Source: Fibrobacterales bacterium (lineage in GTDB: Bacteria; Fibrobacterota; Fibrobacteria; Fibrobacterales; Fibrobacteraceae). Taken from it: DNA of 9,503 nucleotides. The position numbers were made by a program, and so were the translations under genes. Positions 6,895 through 9,503 of the stretch are shown here, in pieces. The notes below the pieces were generated by a model. The model was not told where the DNA came from. It worked only from the letters and a program-made list of their open reading frames with translations, and did no database searches. How positions within the stretch are numbered: the stretch's first letter is position 1; the number at the start of each line of letters is the position of its first letter. The DNA lies in the NCBI GenBank assembly GCA_025997455.1, contig BNUP01000082.1, positions 1 to 9,503 on the forward strand, read 5' to 3'.

Positions 6895-8244
6895 TTATTC
6901 CGCCATTTTGTGAAGAGTGCTTAAAATTTGCTGCAGAGCGAGTTCTGCGGATTTTTCGGTATAAAGTGCATTTATTAAATTCGATTGTGCAGTTTGCAAA
7001 TTGTTATCGGCAGTTAATAAATCGGTGAGCGGTGCAACTTGTTCCTTGTATTCTAACTCCTTCATAGAGTAATTTTCTTCGGAGAGTTGAACGGTCTCTC
7101 TATTTCTTTCAACGGAGGCGTGAGCGTTCTGCAAAACCGCTTTTGCATTTGCCACCGATGCCTGCAATGATAATTTCTCTTTTTCCACTTCGAGTTCAAG
7201 TTGGCGTTTTTGAATGCGTGCATTGGTTCGCTTTGCCGAGTTAGACATTCCGTCAAAAATTGGAACAGACACCTTTAAGCCGACCGTGCCGTTATCCTTA
7301 AATTTATCTTGGGGACTCGAAAAAAAATCGAAATCTTCTCGGCTCGCTTGAGTTCCGTAAGTTGCAAATAACGCGACATTAGGATAAATTTCCTGCCCCG
7401 TGAGGTCAATTTGCATATCTTGCAGTTTAATCTGCTGTTCCATTCTCTTTAATGTTATGGAACTTTGAATCGGATCGCCTTCAAAATTGTTCTGCGTTTT
7501 GGTTATTTCCAAGCGGTCGGTGAGGTCTATTTCCGCACCGGGAGCACGACCCAAAATTTGCAAAAGTGCATCTTTTTGTCCGCTTATTTGAACGCTCAAA
7601 TTGTCAATTTGTGTGCTTAAAGATGACAAATTTATATTCATTGTATTCAAATCGCTTTTCTTTGCTATACCTTGCTCTACCATTGCAGAGATTACAAGTT
7701 GAGTTTTGCTTAAATTGCCGTAACTTTTGGTTAGTATAGCCAAATTCTCCTCCATATACACGGTTGTCCAATATTGCATCGCTATTCCGTAAATTATTCC
7801 CTCTTTTAATTCCTGCTTGCCGAGTGCATCTATTTCTTTGCCTTTTTTTGCCATTGAAATTCCGGTTAATGCTTGCGGAACATATATAAACTGAGTAAGT
7901 GTGAGGTCGCCGGATACATTCCAATTTATGGGAATGCTCAACATTGCATTTGCAGGGTCTAATGCCGTGCCTCCCGAAAGGGCGCTTATCCAAGACGGGT
8001 AGTTTGGCATAGTGGTTGGGTCGTTTGCCCAAAGACGGGTTACCGTGCCGCTTGCCGTTAGTTGCGGAAGGTAAGAACGGAACGCCGCATTAACCTGTGC
8101 GTCTATGCCGTCTGAGCCGAGTTCTGCCTTTTGAATATCTAAATTTCCCTTTAATCCTTCGCTAATGGCGTTTTTCAAGGAGAGCGACTCGCCCGAAAAG
8201 CCAAACCCGATGGCGAAGAATAAAATAATAAAAAATTTTCTCAT
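6895..8244 (-). CDS. TolC-family outer-membrane efflux channel
   Basis: 449 residues, a normal length for the outer-membrane efflux protein family. MRKFFIILFFAIGFGFS (1-17) is a signal peptide with likely cleavage near GFS-GES. Two tandem OEP repeats follow, about 22-235 and 265-440, each mostly long helix: LSLKNAISEGLKGNLDIQKAE opens the first and the second ends in AQSNLINALYTEKSAELALQ. Beta strands that would enter the membrane include VSGDLTLTQFIY (110-121) and the family-typical VGLKVSVPIFDG (321-332), followed by NSAKRTNARIQ. It should trimerise into a channel-tunnel through the outer membrane. It is first in the operon; the adaptor follows after one base. No Shine-Dalgarno is visible. 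A TATTTTTG sequence (minus strand, 8259-8252) fits the Bacteroidota-style TAnnTTTG promoter element but sits only seven bases from the ATG, with no clear partner TTG, so the promoter is unresolved. Confidence 0.95.
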   Translation of the reverse strand: MRKFFIILFFAIGFGFSGESLSLKNAISEGLKGNLDIQKAELGSDGIDAQVNAAFRSYLPQLTASGTVTRLWANDPTTMPNYPSWISALSGGTALDPANAMLSIPINWNVSGDLTLTQFIYVPQALTGISMAKKGKEIDALGKQELKEGIIYGIAMQYWTTVYMEENLAILTKSYGNLSKTQLVISAMVEQGIAKKSDLNTMNINLSSLSTQIDNLSVQISGQKDALLQILGRAPGAEIDLTDRLEITKTQNNFEGDPIQSSITLKRMEQQIKLQDMQIDLTGQEIYPNVALFATYGTQASREDFDFFSSPQDKFKDNGTVGLKVSVPIFDGMSNSAKRTNARIQKRQLELEVEKEKLSLQASVANAKAVLQNAHASVERNRETVQLSEENYSMKELEYKEQVAPLTDLLTADNNLQTAQSNLINALYTEKSAELALQQILSTLHKMAE

Positions 8245-8346
8245 AACAACACAAAAATAGGTAAATGATTGTTGTTTTAAGTGATTTCTGCCGAATTTCT
8301 ATGATAAACGGAGATTTTAGGGGGATAAATGGGAAATGGGGAGAGA

Positions 8347-8385
8347 GGTGTGGGGAACTCGGCAGTGCAAAGAGTTGAAAGTGTA
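8347..8385 (+). repeat. GGTGTGGGGAACTCGGCAGTGC repeat family, copy A
   Basis: This 39-base block is matched in inverted orientation by 8841-8879, with the same order of sub-blocks: GGTGTGGGG, then AACTCGGC, TGTGCA-like, then GAGTTGAAAGTGTA. Partial relatives occur at 8612-8636 in the same orientation and at 2683-2702 in the inverse orientation. The copies differ by substitutions and one-base indels, as expected for an old dispersed element and not a recent duplication. Confidence 0.65.
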
Positions 8386-8423
8386 GAGAGTAGAGTGTAA
8401 AGTTAAAGTGGGGAGTAGAATTT

Positions 8424-8450
8424 GTAGGGGTGTGGTTTTTAACCCGCCCG
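8424..8450 (+). repeat. GTAGGGG-type hairpin repeat, copy 2 (degenerate)
   Basis: GTAGGGG, a T-rich centre and AACCCGCCCG give an imperfect stem. The right half looks like the intact partner of a GGGCGGGTT left arm that has lost symmetry through substitutions. It is separated by seven bases from copy 3, so the two form a tandem pair in the same orientation. Confidence 0.55.
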
Positions 8451-8457
8451 TATCGTT

Positions 8458-8481
8458 GTAGGGGCGACCATCGGTCGCCCG
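8458..8481 (+). repeat. GTAGGGG-type hairpin repeat, copy 3 (perfect stem)
   Basis: GTAG followed by GGGCGACC-ATC-GGTCGCCC (8462-8480), a perfect 8-bp stem with a 3-base loop. It has the same GTAGGGG lead and stem-loop plan as 2632-2655, but with an almost wholly different inner stem that still pairs. Confidence 0.75.
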
Positions 8482-8492
8482 TTTGTATGATT

Positions 8493-8519
8493 GTCATTCT
8501 GCATGCGGTTGCAGAATCC
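8493..8519 (+). repeat. GTCATTC palindromic repeat, variant stem
   Basis: GTC followed by ATTCTGCA-TGCGGT-TGCAGAAT (8496-8517), an 8-bp perfect stem with a 6-base loop, then CC. It shares the GTCATTC...GAATC ends with the element in the caspase-like gene (2207-2230), but the inner stem is different and still pairs. Confidence 0.7.
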
Positions 8520-8529
8520 AAAAATATTG

Positions 8530-8564
8530 TTTTTTTTGGGGCGTTCTATCCACACCGCGTTCAC
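8530..8564 (+). repeat. 35-bp dispersed repeat, copy 2
   Basis: Eight T residues then GGGGCGTTCTATCCACACCG and CGTTCAC, 30 of 35 positions identical to 2535-2569 and in the same orientation. The two copies flank the efflux operon. Confidence 0.7.
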
Positions 8565-8591
8565 CCTAAAATGACCTCTGAATTGCAAGTT

Positions 8592-8620
8592 GGGTATAGG
8601 GTGTGGCGTGTAGGGTGTGG
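8592..8620 (+). repeat. 29-bp perfect inverted repeat, left copy
   Basis: These 29 bases are the exact reverse complement of 8873-8901. The match continues more weakly, 13 of 17 positions, from 8621-8637 against 8856-8872. The sequence is made only of GTGTGG/GTATAGG-type words. The two copies enclose about 250 bases that include the broken GTCATTC element and the CTTTCAA tandem repeats. Confidence 0.85.
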
Positions 8621-8656
8621 AGAAACTTGGCAGTGCAGGCGGGGAGAAGGGGGAGT

Positions 8657-8675
8657 GTCATTCCCGCGCAGGCGG
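8657..8675 (+). repeat. Broken GTCATTC palindromic repeat
   Basis: GTCATTCCCGCGCAGGCGG matches the left arm, loop and start of the right arm of the element at 2207-2230, but continues CAAGCC instead of GAATC. The palindrome is therefore incomplete, through substitution or an insertion at its right end. Confidence 0.55.
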
Positions 8676-8814
8676 CAAGCCGATAGGCGACTGGGCAGAC
8701 TAACTGACTTGTTTATTCTCTGCCTATCTGGGGGGCACAAACAGAGGATTTATCTTTACATTGTGGATGATAGCAAATCCAAAAATTGCAATTGCTACTT
8801 GTGGGTCTTCCATC

Positions 8815-8850
8815 CACTTTCAACTTTCAACTTTCAACTTTACACTTTCA
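8815..8850 (+). repeat. Short tandem repeat, ACTTTCA units
   Basis: Four to five copies of a 7-base unit ACTTTCA run from about 8817 to 8850, interrupted once by a TACA variant. The reverse complement of the same words appears less regularly at 8373-8407 (GTTGAAAGTG...AAAGTTAAAGTG). Confidence 0.7.
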
Positions 8851-8872
8851 ACTCCTGCACAGCCGAGTTCCC

Positions 8873-8901
8873 CCACACCCTACACGCCACACCCTATACC
8901 C
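8873..8901 (-). repeat. 29-bp perfect inverted repeat, right copy
   Basis: Exact reverse complement of 8592-8620. The neighbouring bases 8841-8872 also match copy A of the GGTGTGGGG family (8347-8385) in inverse orientation, so this single block pairs with two different upstream blocks. Confidence 0.85.
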
Positions 8902-8977
8902 CACCCTGCATTGCCGAGTGATTTTCCTCTCCAAACATCACATAAAAATGCAATTTTTAATACAAAACTGCTTTTTA

Positions 8978-9010
8978 TTGAACGCATTTCAATAAAAAAA
9001 TCTATATTTA
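8978..9010 (+). promoter_or_regulatory. Possible promoter for the small ORF at 9016
   Basis: TTG (8978-8980) and TATATTTA (9003-9010) are separated by 22 bases, close to the Bacteroidota-style TTTG-N17-23-TAnnTTTG promoter with one mismatch in the downstream element. As a sigma-70 reading, TTGAAC and TATATT are 19 bases apart. The ATG follows five bases after the downstream element, so any transcript would be nearly leaderless. The upstream TTG lies outside the inverted repeat; the downstream element lies inside it and is therefore duplicated. Confidence 0.3.
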
Positions 9011-9015
9011 CCGTT

Positions 9016-9144
9016 ATGCAAAGACAAAACACAAAAGAAGTTGTATGCAACGGTGACAATACCGCACATTCGTATAAACAAGTTATTAACAATTTATTGA
9101 AAAGTCCCCCCCCCCCCGCAAAAAGTGTGCCAGATATAGCCTAA
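9016..9144 (+). CDS. Small ORF with poly-C tract (42 residues), left copy
   Basis: ATG at 9016 reads MQRQNTKEVVCNGDNTAHSY, then KQVINNLLKS, four prolines from the 12-base C tract (9106-9117), and AKSVPDIA before TAA. There is no recognised family and no Shine-Dalgarno. Adding one C (13) or removing two (10) would join this start to the open frame that encodes RKKCARYSLKIQKFCLFFCA and VFALFFVSCNEPPAES, a lipoprotein-like signal sequence with a possible lipobox Cys at 9201-9203. It is therefore better read as the 5' part of a gene in an OFF frame, or a decayed gene, than as a finished 42-residue protein. Whether it is expressed is unknown. Confidence 0.3.
   Translation: MQRQNTKEVVCNGDNTAHSYKQVINNLLKSPPPPAKSVPDIA
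9106..9117 (+). repeat. 12-base poly-C tract (candidate contingency tract)
   Basis: Twelve consecutive C residues inside a small ORF, mirrored by twelve G residues at 9376-9387. Tracts of this length are prone to slipped-strand change during replication, and also to sequencing error. The present length ends the ORF at 9144; other lengths open the lipoprotein-like frame. Confidence 0.85.
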
Positions 9145-9220
9145 AAATACAAAAATTTTGCTTATTTTTTTGTGCAGTTTTCGCACTTTTCTTTGTATCC
9201 TGCAACGAACCGCCTGCCGA

Positions 9221-9272
9221 ATCGAGGGTTATTTTTTGCACAACCCAAGAGCGGGTGAGCAGGTCGGTTTTA
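9221..9272. other. Loop between the arms of the giant inverted repeat
   Basis: 52 unpaired bases. It contains a small nested hairpin, GGGTT (9226-9230) pairing with AACCC. Read on the minus strand in continuation of the right arm's lipoprotein-like frame it gives DKTDLLTRSWVVQKITLD, which looks more like ordinary protein than the plus-strand reading (SRVIFCTTQERVSRSVLS). The loop may therefore be the next unduplicated piece of a minus-strand gene. Confidence 0.6.
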
Positions 9273-9503
9273 TCGGCTGGCGGTTCGTTGAAGGATACAA
9301 AGAAAAGTGCGAAAACTGCAAAAAAAAATAAGCAAAATTTTTGTATTTTTAGGCTATATCTGGCACACTTTTTGCGGGGGGGGGGGGACTTGTCAATAAA
9401 TTGTTAATAACTTGTTTATACGAATGTGCGGTATTGTCACCGTTGCATACAACTTCTTTTGTGTTTTGTCTTTGCATAACGGTAAATATAGATTTTTTTA
9501 TTG
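9273..9503 (-). repeat. Giant inverted repeat, right arm (231 bp, reaches window end)
   Basis: Reverse complement of 8990-9220 with four substitutions and no indels. The pairing is still perfect at the last base (8990 with 9503), so the true arm may be longer than what is seen. In the lipoprotein-like frame two of the differences change Cys to Phe relative to the left arm: the codon at 9171-9173 in the hydrophobic core, and the lipobox codon at 9201-9203. Confidence 0.97.
9349..9477 (-). CDS. Small ORF with poly-C tract (42 residues), right copy
   Basis: Mirror copy of the ORF at 9016-9144, starting at the ATG 9477-9475 and ending with TAA at 9351-9349. It differs by a single residue, Lys to Thr just before SPPPP, from the mismatch at 9392. 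The tract is again 12 bases, so this copy is in the same frame state as the left one. The lipoprotein-like frame beyond it reads FFVSFNEPPA, lacking the lipobox cysteine, and continues into the loop as DKTDLLTRSWVVQKITLD. It may be the original gene start, with the left arm as its inverted copy. Confidence 0.3.
   Translation of the reverse strand: MQRQNTKEVVCNGDNTAHSYKQVINNLLTSPPPPAKSVPDIA

Larger units (their letters stand above)
8245..8989. other. Gene-poor, repeat-packed region upstream of the efflux operon
   Basis: About 745 bases with no convincing coding region; the open frames here are low-complexity translations of GT- or AC-rich repeats and lack ribosome binding sites. It must contain the efflux operon promoter near its left end. 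From left to right it holds a block of the GGTGTGGGG family (8347-8385), two GTAGGGG hairpins (8424-8481), a GTCATTC palindrome (8493-8519), the second 35-bp repeat (8530-8564), another GT-rich block (8592-8640), a broken GTCATTC element (8657-8675), CTTTCAA tandem repeats (8815-8850) and an inverted AC-rich block (8841-8903). No tRNA or other structured RNA gene was recognised. Confidence 0.65.
8990..9220 (+). repeat. Giant inverted repeat, left arm (231 bp)
   Basis: Position p pairs with 18493 minus p across the whole arm without any gap. 227 of 231 positions are complementary to 9273-9503. The mismatches are at 9101/9392, 9172/9321, 9202/9291 and 9215/9278. The outer 111 bases are perfect, as is the 12-base C tract (9106-9117) against the 12-base G tract (9376-9387). 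Three of the four mismatches lie within 50 bases of the loop. The arm carries the start of a small ORF, the C tract and a lipoprotein-like signal sequence. Confidence 0.97.
9090..9407 (+). other. Start-less open frame with lipoprotein-like signal sequence
   Basis: This frame opens after a TAA at 9087-9089 and runs to TAA at 9405-9407 with no usable ATG. From 9120 it reads KKCARYSLKIQKFCLFFCAV then FALFFVSCNEPPAES: basic residues, a hydrophobic core and FVSC followed by Asn-Glu-Pro, as in a bacterial lipoprotein signal. Past 9220 it enters the loop and then the antisense of the other arm, so the downstream residues are not expected to be meaningful. It could be reached only from the ATG at 9016 after a change in C-tract length. 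Confidence 0.35.

Noticed and set aside
8750..8810. tRNA or structured RNA around the TAGCAA...TTGCTA inverted repeat
   Set aside because: The 6-bp stem is isolated; no cloverleaf, T-loop consensus or CCA end could be found.
8430..8921. 163-residue plus-strand open frame in the intergenic region
   Set aside because: It is a translation of several hairpin and GT/AC-rich repeat copies with no coherent protein pattern and no ribosome binding site.
8880..9092. 70-residue minus-strand open frame near the palindrome
   Set aside because: It reads antisense through the left arm into AC-rich repeats. Its Cys/Phe-rich composition comes from AT-rich sequence read backward.
8990..9503. Hairpin telomere of a linear replicon
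   Set aside because: A covalently closed end would read as a perfect palindrome without a loop. Here there is a 52-base unpaired centre and substitutions between arms. It cannot be fully excluded without reads.

Overview
The window appears to come from a Gram-negative bacterium. It encodes a complete three-part RND efflux system with an outer-membrane TolC-type channel, and a secreted protein whose C-terminus looks like an outer-membrane protein. Moderate-to-low GC, AT-rich gene starts with weak Shine-Dalgarno sequences, and two sequences resembling the TAnnTTTG element upstream of start codons fit the Fibrobacterota/Bacteroidota (FCB) group. This placement is an inference; there is no rRNA or marker gene to confirm it.

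Layout, left to right. (1) Bases 1-75, minus strand: the first 25 codons of a gene running off the left edge, with a good ribosome binding site, resembling the N-terminus of a transposase. (2) 137-2497, minus strand: a 786-residue exported caspase-like (C14) protein with an EF-hand-like loop, a beta-sandwich-like segment, a long run of GVQxGxxN-type repeats and a barrel-like C-terminus. Its caspase domain is interrupted by a coding insert built around a palindromic interspersed repeat. (3) 2498-2712: a repeat-rich intergenic gap. (4) 2713-8244, minus strand: a compact operon in the order TolC-like channel, periplasmic adaptor, RND pump, with a 1-base gap and then a 4-base ATGA overlap. (5) 8245-8989: about 745 bases without a convincing gene, packed with short hairpin repeats and GT-rich or AC-rich repeats, several of which also occur in the gap at 2498-2712. 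(6) 8990-9503: a very large inverted repeat, two 231-base arms with 4 mismatches around a 52-base loop, reaching the last base of the window.

The three efflux genes should work as one machine. The RND pump in the inner membrane uses the proton gradient, the adaptor bridges the periplasm, and the TolC-like protein forms the exit duct. The substrate cannot be read from sequence. The caspase-like gene follows the operon on the same strand but is separated by 215 bases of repeats, so co-transcription is uncertain.

The most unusual region is the terminal palindrome. Each arm carries a short ORF with a 12-base C tract. In another frame, just past the tract, each arm has a lipoprotein-like signal sequence that a change in tract length would join to the ORF start. 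This could be a phase-variable gene start that has been inverted and duplicated, or a fold-back assembly artefact. The distribution of mismatches is the main clue available here. The repeats on both sides of the efflux operon and inside the caspase gene show a genome heavily colonised by small palindromic elements.
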